NCBI GenBank assembly: GCA_017522225.1
Contig: JAFWZR010000015.1
Location: forward strand, 1 to 64,000
Source: Clostridia bacterium
GTDB lineage: Bacteria; Bacillota; Clostridia; Oscillospirales; Acutalibacteraceae
Direction of reading: 5' to 3'
Length of the DNA: 64,000 nt
Below, piece after piece: positions 24,791-32,743 of the stretch. Below the pieces are notes generated by a model. It worked only from the letters and a program-made list of their open reading frames with translations. It was not told where the DNA came from and did not search any database. Positions within the stretch are counted from its first letter, which is position 1. Every line of letters starts with the position of its first letter. Both the position numbers and the translations under genes were made by a program.

Positions 24791-25768
24791 TCAATAGTGT
24801 TCAAGCAGACGCTTGTAAAAGTCAGAGTATTCAGTTTTTCTCTTTGAGCTGAATTCCATTGCATCGCGCGGATGCTGATTTAACAGTCCCGTAAAAAGGT
24901 ACGGCAGATCATACCCCCAGATAACACCCTGCTCCCTGAGCGGCAGCATATATTTTTCGATAAAATCCAGAAGGAAATACATATTGTATTTCGGATTTTT
25001 AAGGAAGCTGAGCAAAAGCTCCATTGCACAGTTGCCTGCGCCTCTGCCCATACCCTGAACGGTTGCGTCAAGATAAGAAACACCGTATGAAAGTGTTTCA
25101 ATTGTATTTGCAAAAGCAAGATTCTGATTGTTGTGACCGTGGAAGCCGACCTTTTTGCCGACCTTTTCAGCCTCTTCAATGTATATTTTTGCAAGCTCAA
25201 GTGCATTCTCGGGATAGAGTGAGCCGAAGCTGTCAACAAGGTATATAACATCAACCTTGCTCTCACCGAGCATCTGCAGTGCTTCAATAATTTTTTCCGA
25301 GCCGACCTGAGAAACAGCCATAATGTTGCAGGTTGTTTCGTATCCGAGATCGTTGAAGTAATTTATCATTTCAATTGCGGCAGGAATCTGATGAATGTAG
25401 CACGCAACACGCACCATATCGATTACACTTTCACTCTTGGGCAAAAAGTCTGTCTTGTAGTCACATCTGCCGACATCAGCCATAACGGCAATTTTCATAT
25501 CTGAATTGTTGTTGCCTACAATTGCACGGATGTCCTCTTCGTTACAGAACTTCCATTTACCGTAGTCTGATTCGTTGAACATCGTTTTGCTTGCCTTGTA
25601 GCCGAATTCCATATAGTCGACACCGCATCTGACGTTCATTTTATAAAGCTCAAAAACGAACTCATCGCTGAATTCAAAATTGTTACATAATCCGCCGTCA
25701 CGCAAGGTTGCGTCCAACACTCTTAAGTCGTTACGAACACTTAACAACGATCCTTTTCTTGCATTCAT
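24791..25768 (-). CDS. DRE-TIM metallolyase (HMGL-like aldolase), orphan
   Basis: A 325-residue TIM-barrel enzyme related to 4-hydroxy-2-oxovalerate aldolase and HMG-CoA lyase. The catalytic signature LDATLRDGG is at about residue 18 (Arg and Asp), and the metal pair HGHNN is near 210; GMGRGAGNCAMELLL is also typical. A divalent-metal C-C bond lyase is expected, acting on a 2-oxo-acid type substrate. No acetaldehyde dehydrogenase or hydratase partner is adjacent, unlike catechol-pathway aldolases, so the reaction is unknown. The ATG at 25768 lies 9 bases after GGAG; the earlier ATG at 25777 abuts that site. Confidence 0.85.
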   Translation of the reverse strand: MNARKGSLLSVRNDLRVLDATLRDGGLCNNFEFSDEFVFELYKMNVRCGVDYMEFGYKASKTMFNESDYGKWKFCNEEDIRAIVGNNNSDMKIAVMADVGRCDYKTDFLPKSESVIDMVRVACYIHQIPAAIEMINYFNDLGYETTCNIMAVSQVGSEKIIEALQMLGESKVDVIYLVDSFGSLYPENALELAKIYIEEAEKVGKKVGFHGHNNQNLAFANTIETLSYGVSYLDATVQGMGRGAGNCAMELLLSFLKNPKYNMYFLLDFIEKYMLPLREQGVIWGYDLPYLFTGLLNQHPRDAMEFSSKRKTEYSDFYKRLLEHY

Positions 25769-25803
25769 TCTGACCATCTCCGATTTGTATTTTGCTTTTT
25801 CAC

Positions 25804-25826
25804 TTTAAAGTTTTAAAGGTTTAAAG
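25804..25826. repeat. Triple TTTAAAG direct repeat
   Basis: Copies at 25804-25810, 25812-25818 and 25820-25826 (period 8) in the 5' leader of the aldolase-like gene. Confidence 0.6.
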
Positions 25827-25836
25827 CGGTGATGTG

Positions 25837-25865
25837 ATTATATCACACACTTTCGGTTTTGTCAA
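25837..25865 (-). promoter_or_regulatory. Promoter with palindromic operator candidate for the aldolase-like gene
   Basis: Minus strand TTGACA (25865-25860), 17-base spacer, TATAAT (25842-25837). Perfect inverted repeat TGTGAT-TAT-ATCACA at 25833-25847 covers the -10 element. Confidence 0.7.
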
Positions 25866-25894
25866 AGGTTTTTTGATATTTTTACAGGCAATTG

Positions 25895-25933
25895 AAAAGA
25901 AACCAAAAACCATAACTGCTTCCGGTTTCTTTT
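25895..25933 (-). terminator. Probable terminator after GH16
   Basis: 10-bp stem AAAAGAAACC / GGTTTCTTTT with a 19-base loop and a minus-strand T tract inside the stem end. Confidence 0.55.
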
Positions 25934-25939
25934 GCAAGC

Positions 25940-26842
25940 TTATTTGTACTGATAAACTCTTACATAGTCAACGATAAACTCTGCAGTTTCACCCTCCGGA
26001 AGGTCGATCGGTCCGACACCGTGACGGTCTGCATAAGCAACTCCGTTTTCTCCCGCAACCTCACACGAAAGGATGAGATATTCGGGATTCTTGCTTACAC
26101 CGCCTCTTGATGTTCTTGCAGTTTCAATGCCGTTGATGTAGAAAATATATTCGTTCTCGTTCCACTCAACACCGTAAGTGTTGTATTCCTCGTACGGATT
26201 ATTTGCAAACCATTTGCCGAGGCCTACACCCGTATGGCCTTCGCCGTAGCCGTCATAGTGGATGCCTGACTGAACGCATCCGCCGGCGCCCCACCAATCG
26301 TCTTTATATGACATTGATTCAAAAACATCAATTTCCGTGCCGTCCTCGCCCGAATTGTTTACATCATAAACACCACCGTTCATCATCCAGAAGGCTGACC
26401 ACATACCTGTGGACTTCGGCAGAATTGCACGGCATTCAAAATAGCCGTAAAGAAATTCGTGCTTACCTGCAGTTGCGACCATACCCGTATAGTAACCCGC
26501 GCCGTATTTGTCGGGTGAACCGAAGGTCGGACCGTCAAGCGGAGTGGACTTATATTCGGTTGAAATAACAAGGTTGCCGTCACGCACATCTATCATATCC
26601 TTGTGCCAGTATCCGCCCTTGCGGACAGGTCCCCAGTGCAAGGTGTCAACAGACTGATTGTCGTCCCATTTTGTTGTATCAAGTGCATCACCGACAAATT
26701 CATCCTCCCACACAAGCTCGAAACGCTCGTCGAGATTAAGCTCCTGTCCCTTGGGAATTGCGGGAAGATCGAGAAGCATCGGTAGCTCGGGTGAAATAAA
26801 CATAAGTATTGCTACAAGTACACTTATAATTTTTGTCATCAT
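25940..26842 (-). CDS. Secreted GH16 beta-glucanase-like glycoside hydrolase
   Basis: A 300-residue hydrolase of family 16 (laminarinase or lichenase type), cleaving beta-1,3 or beta-1,3-1,4 glucans or related polymers. The catalytic motif is EIDVFE (Glu170 nucleophile, Glu175 acid/base) in the beta-bulge form seen in laminarinases. Trp-rich substrate strands include FELVWEDEF, YGYFECRAILP and MWSAFWMMNG; GVEWNENEYIFYING is the usual C-terminal strand. Residues 1-20 are hydrophobic with no clear AxA site, so export is likely but anchoring is possible. AGGAGG lies 8 bases before the first of two ATGs. Confidence 0.9.
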   Translation of the reverse strand: MMTKIISVLVAILMFISPELPMLLDLPAIPKGQELNLDERFELVWEDEFVGDALDTTKWDDNQSVDTLHWGPVRKGGYWHKDMIDVRDGNLVISTEYKSTPLDGPTFGSPDKYGAGYYTGMVATAGKHEFLYGYFECRAILPKSTGMWSAFWMMNGGVYDVNNSGEDGTEIDVFESMSYKDDWWGAGGCVQSGIHYDGYGEGHTGVGLGKWFANNPYEEYNTYGVEWNENEYIFYINGIETARTSRGGVSKNPEYLILSCEVAGENGVAYADRHGVGPIDLPEGETAEFIVDYVRVYQYK

Positions 26843-26877
26843 GGTAATTCCCTCCTGCCTTTTATGGTATTATACTA

Positions 26878-26913
26878 AAAAAGAAACAAGCAGTCAATGA
26901 TAACATCAACTGC
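26878..26913 (-). terminator. Terminator after the metallophosphoesterase gene
   Basis: 10-bp stem with two G-U pairs (26890-26899 with 26904-26913); minus-strand tail TTGTTTCTTTTTT. Confidence 0.65.
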
Positions 26914-26923
26914 CTGCGGTTTA

Positions 26924-28138
26924 TCAATCGGGATAAGAAATCTGTCTGCCTGAGAAGATTGAAACTATGCCTCTGCCGAGCTTCATTCCGAGTTTCTGGA
27001 AAAAGCCCTTGAAATTAACATCAAGTGCAAGCCTGTAGCCGTAATCGTCACCCGAGTTGCGGATTGTTCTGACATCGTCATTGTCAAGCATATCAAACCA
27101 ATGCTCAACGCGTGTTGTGTACTTACTTGTATCGTTCTCGTCAATCTCAAACATTCTGTAGCCATACTGTGAAGAGAAGGCGTCACCGTTGTACCTTGTG
27201 CTGACGGTGTTGCCGATTTCGATACCCTTGTATTCAACGCCGAAAGCATTTGTGTGATCGTGACCTGTGAAGATACCGAGCACATCTCCCTTTTCAACCA
27301 TTGCGCTGAACTGACCGTCGTTGTAGTAGCCGCTGCACGGAGTTTCTGTCAATGTGCCGTGATTCACACGGTCGGGGTCAAACATATAATATTCGTCCTT
27401 GTTATACATATGGCTGTATGAGAAAAGACGCTTTCTTTCTGTTTTCTTAAGAGCTTCGTAAACATCAGCAACAATAATGTGCTGGAATGCGATTGAGTGA
27501 ACAACCTCACCACCGTTTGCTGCCGTAAGCTTGTCAGACTCAGCCTTGTACCACTCAACCTGGTCAGCCTTTACATAACCGTAGTGGCCCTCGTTATCAT
27601 AATCGCCCGAGTCAAAAACCCATACGTTGAACTTAACCTTTGAGCCGTCTGAAGAGAGAATCGGAAGACTGTATGTGCCGCAGCCCGAAAGAGCCTCACC
27701 GTCATCAACTGAAACAGAGCACGAATATGTGTTGTAATAAGCCATAAGATCCTCGCGTGACATTGCGCCGACCTCGGAATCATGGTTGCCGAATGTGACA
27801 GCTGTGGGAATGTTTCTTTCCTCAAAAACCGTCATCAGCTTGTCGATATAGGATTTTGTCTCGTCCGGATCGTCGCTGTTAAGCACGTTGTCACCCGTAA
27901 TAACAACAAGGTCAGGCTTCTCCTTATCGCAAGCCTTTGCAATAAGCCATACAGAAGCATCAACATTGTCACTTTCAAGATGTGTGTCTGTTACGTGCAT
28001 AATGCTGAATTTGCCGTCTGCGCCGAACTGAAGTGTTTTCTTTTCTCTCTTTCCTTCAGCTGCAAGACCGGTCAGCGAAAAGCCTGCCATAATAATCACC
28101 GCCATTAAAACTGAAATCATTCTTTTTGCCGTTTTCAT
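26924..28138 (-). CDS. Secreted calcineurin-like metallophosphoesterase
   Basis: A 404-residue exported phosphoesterase. Signal peptide 1-27 (GLAAEG). Metallophos motifs in order: VTDTHLESDN, ITGDNVLN, GNHDSE and GHDHTNAFG; the expected His in the fifth block is in HSIAFQHI. It belongs to the PhoD/PPP-like secreted group acting on phosphomonoesters or diesters. The last 40 residues (FKGFFQKLGMKLGRGIVSIF) form a basic amphipathic helix. GGGAGG lies 9 bases before the ATG at 28138; the upstream frame to 28459 overlaps the divergent gene and has no signal peptide. Confidence 0.88.
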   Translation of the reverse strand: MKTAKRMISVLMAVIIMAGFSLTGLAAEGKREKKTLQFGADGKFSIMHVTDTHLESDNVDASVWLIAKACDKEKPDLVVITGDNVLNSDDPDETKSYIDKLMTVFEERNIPTAVTFGNHDSEVGAMSREDLMAYYNTYSCSVSVDDGEALSGCGTYSLPILSSDGSKVKFNVWVFDSGDYDNEGHYGYVKADQVEWYKAESDKLTAANGGEVVHSIAFQHIIVADVYEALKKTERKRLFSYSHMYNKDEYYMFDPDRVNHGTLTETPCSGYYNDGQFSAMVEKGDVLGIFTGHDHTNAFGVEYKGIEIGNTVSTRYNGDAFSSQYGYRMFEIDENDTSKYTTRVEHWFDMLDNDDVRTIRNSGDDYGYRLALDVNFKGFFQKLGMKLGRGIVSIFSGRQISYPD

Positions 28139-28264
28139 TCCGAAAACCTCCCGTCTGAATATAGACTGCAGAAAGATTATACTAGATCCGAAATAAAAAG
28201 TAAATAAATACTTGCAGAAATTTCCCGAAGAGTTATAATAGAAAAAAACGAAAGGTTGATTTTT

Positions 28265-29224
28265 ATGCTGCTTTTTTTCCAGAAGGTTATCTGCGTTATC
28301 GCCTCTTTCTTTATGATGATAGGTGGTACATTTATGGGAACAAATTTCAACGACACCCGCAAGGATTACATTAAAAATGTTGAAACCGTTTCCGCGTACA
28401 CAAACACGCTCGAGACTGCAACACCTCAGACAGAAATCTACAATATGATAAACGAGCACCTCAACGCACCTCTTGCCGAGGGAAAAACCGAGAAAAAAGT
28501 TCTTGTTATCGGTTATGACGGTTGCCGTGCAGACGCTCTTACAATGCTTGACAAGGATGCAAATGGCGGTATCAGCTACCTTCTTTCAACAGGTGCTTCA
28601 GCCGAGCTTGCGTACTGCGGCGGTGTGAATTATCCTGCAATCAACACTCAGGACACATCAACTGCTCCCGGCTGGTGTTCAATTCTTACAGGCAAGTGGG
28701 CAGATGTTCACGGCATCACAGGTAACGGAATTGAGAAGTCCAACGATACACTCACTCTTCTTACAACGGCAGTTGAAAGCAAGGATATCGATTCTTCTGC
28801 ATTCTATGTTTCCTGGAACGGTCACTTCGGCGGTGAAGATACAACATATATTCAGGAGAAGAGCTACATTGAAGAAAAAGGTCTCAATGTTAAATTCCTT
28901 GATGCTGACGATGATGCAGGTACAACGGCAAACACTATTGCAGATATCAATTCTGCAGACTGCTCCGACTTTATCTTCGCAATTCTTGAGCATCCTGACC
29001 ACGCAGGTCACGACACAGGATTTTCTGTAAACAATCCCGATTATCAGAAGGCTTTTGCAGACGCAGAGACTGACGGCAGAAGCATCATCAATGCGGTTGA
29101 ATCCCGCGCAACATACGACAGCGAAGACTGGCTTATTATCATAACAAGCGACCACGGCGGTTACAACACAGGTCACGGAGCACTGACAATTCAGGAAAGA
29201 ATGACATTCATCATCGCAAGATAA
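28265..29224 (+). CDS. Type I phosphodiesterase / alkaline-phosphatase-superfamily protein
   Basis: A 319-residue protein with an N-terminal hydrophobic stretch (FQKVICVIASFFMMIGGTFMG) for export or anchoring. The superfamily metal pattern is visible: VIGYDGCRAD (Asp), the catalytic Thr region TSTAPGWCSILTG, ILEHPDHAGHDTG (Asp, His) and ITSDHGGYNTGHG (Asp, His, His). It matches PF01663-type nucleotide pyrophosphatase/phosphodiesterases. ATG at 28265 follows AAAGG by 9 bases; TTG at 28256 is in frame. Divergent from the metallophosphoesterase gene. Substrate not readable. Confidence 0.85.
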   Translation: MLLFFQKVICVIASFFMMIGGTFMGTNFNDTRKDYIKNVETVSAYTNTLETATPQTEIYNMINEHLNAPLAEGKTEKKVLVIGYDGCRADALTMLDKDANGGISYLLSTGASAELAYCGGVNYPAINTQDTSTAPGWCSILTGKWADVHGITGNGIEKSNDTLTLLTTAVESKDIDSSAFYVSWNGHFGGEDTTYIQEKSYIEEKGLNVKFLDADDDAGTTANTIADINSADCSDFIFAILEHPDHAGHDTGFSVNNPDYQKAFADAETDGRSIINAVESRATYDSEDWLIIITSDHGGYNTGHGALTIQERMTFIIAR

Positions 29225-29235
29225 AACAAAAGCCA

Positions 29236-29272
29236 AAGCACTTATGATCCGGGTCATAAGTGCTTTTTTATT
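29236..29272. terminator. Terminator between convergent genes
   Basis: AAGCACTTATGA / TCATAAGTGCTT stem, 6-base loop, TTTTTTATT on plus. It ends at the stop of the alpha/beta hydrolase gene. Confidence 0.85.
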
Positions 29273-30113
29273 ACTGTTGAATTGAATCAAAAAAATCCTT
29301 TGCAAGAGCGTATGCCTGTCTGCCATCCTGCGATATGTATGACGAATGGTTTGCACCCTTTATAATCGCAACCCTGCTTGATGCTATGCTCTCGTGAATA
29401 AACACCGTATCCGACAGCCACATAATGTCATACTCACCTGCAACAATGTACGCAGGGCAGGTAATTCTGCCGAAAAGCTCCGCATTCATCTGCGGTAAGG
29501 TCAGCATCATATCATTAAGCTTGTCGGGCTTAAAGGTATCCAGCACCTTAACTCCGATTGTGAAGTATGGCTTGAATTCTTCGGGCACGGAATTTGCACC
29601 GCAGGATATAAATCCGCCGAGAAGCTCCGGGTAAGTATACGCAACCGTAAGTGCGTTTATACCGCCGTCACTGTGTCCCATAACATACGGCTTTTCAAGC
29701 TCCAGTGCTTCAATAAATTCCTTGATATCCTTTGCCATAAGGTCGTACGAAATTTCACCCGGGTCACTGCTCTGACCGTGGCAACGGCTTTCGGGCACAT
29801 AAACCGTGTAATCATTCGCAAGGTATCTTGCAGCCTCTTCAAGTGAATTTTTGCTTCCGCCGTTACCGTGGATAAGAATAAGCGGATGCCCCTTTTCACC
29901 GTAAACGGCATAGTGCATTTTCACCTCGCTCAGCTGAACATAGGACTCGTACGGTGCTGACTCAACAGGTTCGGGAACACCTGAGGTGTCAAGTGTTATG
30001 AGGTTGTATTTCTTTGACTGCTGACGGACATAAATCTGCCACACGCCTGCACCGACAACAACGCTGAGTACAAGACAGCCGACCGCCGTCAGAATTTTCT
30101 TTCCTTTTTTCAT
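29271..30113 (-). CDS. Alpha/beta hydrolase, membrane-anchored
   Basis: A 280-residue hydrolase with an N-terminal anchor (residues 6-27). Motifs: LILIHGNGGSKNS (oxyanion loop), GHSDGGINALT with nucleophile Ser, Asp in AGEYDIMW, and His in KGANHSSYI. The catalytic triad is therefore complete; substrate unknown (ester or amide). AAGGT lies 7 bases before the ATG. It follows the beta-propeller gene by about 9 bases and is the last gene of a three-gene minus-strand operon (30998-32647, 30123-30980, this gene). Confidence 0.87.
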   Translation of the reverse strand: MKKGKKILTAVGCLVLSVVVGAGVWQIYVRQQSKKYNLITLDTSGVPEPVESAPYESYVQLSEVKMHYAVYGEKGHPLILIHGNGGSKNSLEEAARYLANDYTVYVPESRCHGQSSDPGEISYDLMAKDIKEFIEALELEKPYVMGHSDGGINALTVAYTYPELLGGFISCGANSVPEEFKPYFTIGVKVLDTFKPDKLNDMMLTLPQMNAELFGRITCPAYIVAGEYDIMWLSDTVFIHESIASSRVAIIKGANHSSYISQDGRQAYALAKDFFDSIQQ

Positions 30114-30122
30114 AGATGTACC

Positions 30123-30980
30123 TTAAAAATCAACCTTATAATGTCTTACGGTAACGCCGACAATTTTGTTGTAGTCAAGCACATGCATCACCGACCCGTT
30201 ATCGCACGGAAGGAATGTAAGTCCCTCTGCTTCAATATTGTCACCGCCGACATCACGCTCGGCAGCAAGAGTTACATTACCTGTTTTCGGATTAACGGCA
30301 AGGATGTTTTTGATTGTGCCGTTGTTTTCAATATCCTCAGAAAGATAAAGCGTTCCTTTATAAAATTCTCCGCCCTGTATGCGGTGGATCTTTTCCATAC
30401 CCTTAAGGTCGATTTCACGCACAGGTCTCATCGAAGCCTCGGTATCGTAAACATAAATCGTTTCAATATCTGTCCATTTTGATGCATAAAGGTAGCCTGT
30501 CTCAGGATCAACCGCGCACCACGGCACACCGTCATCATAAATCTCGTTCGGCAGGTCGTAAATTTCACCTGTCGGCTCGAGTGTTTCACAGTCGTAAACA
30601 ACAATACAAGCATAGCACTCGTCTCCGCCCTCGACTGAGGCATAAAGCTTTCCGTCATAACAGCTGATTCCGCCGATGTGGTTGTTGCCGCGGTCGGAAC
30701 ATTTTTCAGGCAAAGGATTGATTGCACAGTCAGTCATTGTCATATCCTCGACGGTAAATTTTGCGAGGGCAGTAAGGTTAACTGCGGTAATTGAGCCGCT
30801 TGTGTAATAGTATTCTCCGTCGGTTGTGATGCCCTGACCCATAATCAGCGCTTTTGCAAACGCAAAATTGTGGGTAGAAATAAGATCTGCTGTCGGGGTA
30901 TCAACTGCCATCGGCGTTGTCAGCATCGACAAAAGCAGAAACGGAAATGAAATGATTGCCCAGATTTTTTGTAAAAGCAT
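30123..30980 (-). CDS. Secreted beta-propeller-type protein
   Basis: A 285-residue protein with a hydrophobic N terminus (QKIWAIISFPFLLLSMLTTP) and repeated four-stranded blade-like units (ISCYDGKLYASVEGGD; CAVDPETGYLYASKW; GGEFYKGTLYLSED; LAVNPKTGNVTLA), resembling SMP-30/NHL or lactonase-like propellers. No catalytic assignment is possible. AAAGGAGGG lies 5 bases before the ATG at 30980; a GTG at 31001 is in frame but overlaps the upstream gene. Middle gene of the operon with the alpha/beta hydrolase. Confidence 0.78.
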   Translation of the reverse strand: MLLQKIWAIISFPFLLLSMLTTPMAVDTPTADLISTHNFAFAKALIMGQGITTDGEYYYTSGSITAVNLTALAKFTVEDMTMTDCAINPLPEKCSDRGNNHIGGISCYDGKLYASVEGGDECYACIVVYDCETLEPTGEIYDLPNEIYDDGVPWCAVDPETGYLYASKWTDIETIYVYDTEASMRPVREIDLKGMEKIHRIQGGEFYKGTLYLSEDIENNGTIKNILAVNPKTGNVTLAAERDVGGDNIEAEGLTFLPCDNGSVMHVLDYNKIVGVTVRHYKVDF

Positions 30981-30997
30981 AGGTACCCTCCTTTTCG

Positions 30998-32647
30998 TCA
31001 CCTGCTGAACAGATAGGTGACGGTTTTTTGTGTTGTTATCGGGAATGTGATTTCTTCACCCGTAAAAATATCGGTAAAGGTTTTTCTGTCGTCAACCGTC
31101 AGGTCGTAAACACCTTTTTCGTGAGAGTGAAACGCAACAAACCTTTTACCCTTATAAACAACGGCATTCTGCGGTGTCGGGACATCTATGCCCGATTGCA
31201 TCAGAAAACCCTTTAAATCATCTGCTGTCAACCGTGCATCAGATTCGGTAATCACCCTGACCGCCTTACCCGACGCCTTCGCCCTGCAGATACATTCCGT
31301 CATAAGCTGTGTTTTTGTCGGCTCTGTAAAAATACAGACCTTGTAGTCATTATACACTTTATCAAAATCAGATGCAAGAAAAACATCGTTCATCACGCCC
31401 GTAAGTCCCAACGCATTGCAGGTGTTCCACGCAATATTCCCGTGTGACGGGAGACCGAAATAGCAGTTTTCGTCCATAAAAACTGCAACTTCACTTTCTG
31501 GGCAGTCCATACCGTCTGCACAGATTTCGGACATCCTTTTAAAAAGCGACATAAAATCGGGGTCATCATACCAGCCGCCCCACATATCAAACCACCACAT
31601 CCCGTTGCCGTAAATCAACGCTCTGCAGAAGTTAATTTTTATCTGCTCAAGGCTGACGCTCTTTTTCGGTCCTGTCCAGATTTTTACCGAATAATTCGGG
31701 TGCGGACTGATGGGACGCGACAGGTGTGTGCGGATATCATTCTCTGAAAAATACAGCTTTGAGCGGCACCTGACTGAGCCGACGGGAAGCATCGGATATG
31801 TATCAAGCCCCGCATGTCTGCCGTGCATATATGTCAGCGGTGAGCAAAGGAAATCCACCGCATCGCTTTCAAGCAGTCTGCCGAGCGCAAGATGGCATTG
31901 CTTACGGTTCGGGCATCCGATTGTATAGCCGTAAAATGCACCGACAATCTTTTTACCGTCCGTAACATTTTTAACAGTCTGTGCAAAATCAATTATCCTG
32001 TCGGCAACCGTTTCGGATGCGAACTTATAATAATTCTCTTCGTTTCTGTCTGCACGGTTATCCTCGCAGTATCGGATAAATTTTTCTTTTGCCCTCTTGC
32101 CGTAAAAGCCGCAGTTTTCAAAAGGAAACCACTCGTCCGTGTTTCCACCTGCAAGCTGATACCCTATAACCCTGTCGGCATAGGGACTGTTTTCGATGTA
32201 TTCTGTCAGTCGGACAAGACACTTTTTAACCTCCTCTGCCCACAAATCCGAAGCAAAGGAAGCCCTGCATCTGCCGCTGACACCGTTTTCGCAAAGCTCG
32301 TCCGGATGTGACTTTTCCCACGCACGCGAAAGGTTGACATTTACTCGCGGAAAAATATATGCATCGGGACACGCAGACAAAATGGAGTCAAAATTCTTAT
32401 GTACAATGCTGAAATCAGGCTCATCTTTTTCAAAAATTCCTTTCTGAAAAACGAGCACGGGGGCGTTTTCGTTAATCGGCATTTCGGAAAAATTAAGATT
32501 GACCGAATAAAGCCTGACTCCTGCTGAAGCAAAATCTGCATAACGGTTATTTTCGGGTATGTAGGTAATATATGCCATTTCGGGTACAGGCTTACCGTCT
32601 GCGAACAGAGTCGGTAACCCGTTTATATTTTTGATTTCGGAATACAT
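30998..32647 (-). CDS. Clan GH-A-like glycoside hydrolase (beta-galactosidase-like)
   Basis: A 549-residue cytosolic protein (no signal peptide) with the layout of GH42-like enzymes: TIM-barrel N-terminal part, VIGYQLAGGNTDEW where the acid/base Glu is expected (Glu in DEW), LYFSENDIRTH where a nucleophile Glu is expected, and a flavodoxin-like middle domain (EVAVFMDENCYFG; KVCIFTEPTKTQLM). Assignment to a specific family is not secure, and the catalytic residues are by pattern only. AGGGGG lies 6 bases before the ATG. First gene of the operon with the propeller and alpha/beta hydrolase. Confidence 0.72.
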   Translation of the reverse strand: MYSEIKNINGLPTLFADGKPVPEMAYITYIPENNRYADFASAGVRLYSVNLNFSEMPINENAPVLVFQKGIFEKDEPDFSIVHKNFDSILSACPDAYIFPRVNVNLSRAWEKSHPDELCENGVSGRCRASFASDLWAEEVKKCLVRLTEYIENSPYADRVIGYQLAGGNTDEWFPFENCGFYGKRAKEKFIRYCEDNRADRNEENYYKFASETVADRIIDFAQTVKNVTDGKKIVGAFYGYTIGCPNRKQCHLALGRLLESDAVDFLCSPLTYMHGRHAGLDTYPMLPVGSVRCRSKLYFSENDIRTHLSRPISPHPNYSVKIWTGPKKSVSLEQIKINFCRALIYGNGMWWFDMWGGWYDDPDFMSLFKRMSEICADGMDCPESEVAVFMDENCYFGLPSHGNIAWNTCNALGLTGVMNDVFLASDFDKVYNDYKVCIFTEPTKTQLMTECICRAKASGKAVRVITESDARLTADDLKGFLMQSGIDVPTPQNAVVYKGKRFVAFHSHEKGVYDLTVDDRKTFTDIFTGEEITFPITTQKTVTYLFSR

Positions 32648-32693
32648 ACTGCCACCCCCTGTTTTTTGTTATATCATCCCTACCTGAATTTGT

Positions 32694-32727
32694 CAATAAA
32701 ACAAAACTCCCTGCCGAAGCAGGGAGT
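32694..32727 (-). terminator. Terminator after the TRAP permease
   Basis: ACTCCCTGC-TTCG-GCAGGGAGT stem on minus, followed by TTTGTTTTATT. Confidence 0.85.
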
Positions 32728-32743
32728 AAATATAAACAAAAGC

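Noticed and set aside
28138..28459. Upstream extension of the metallophosphoesterase frame
   Set aside because: It would overlap the divergent phosphodiesterase gene and remove the signal peptide from the N terminus; AGG-rich ribosome site supports 28138.
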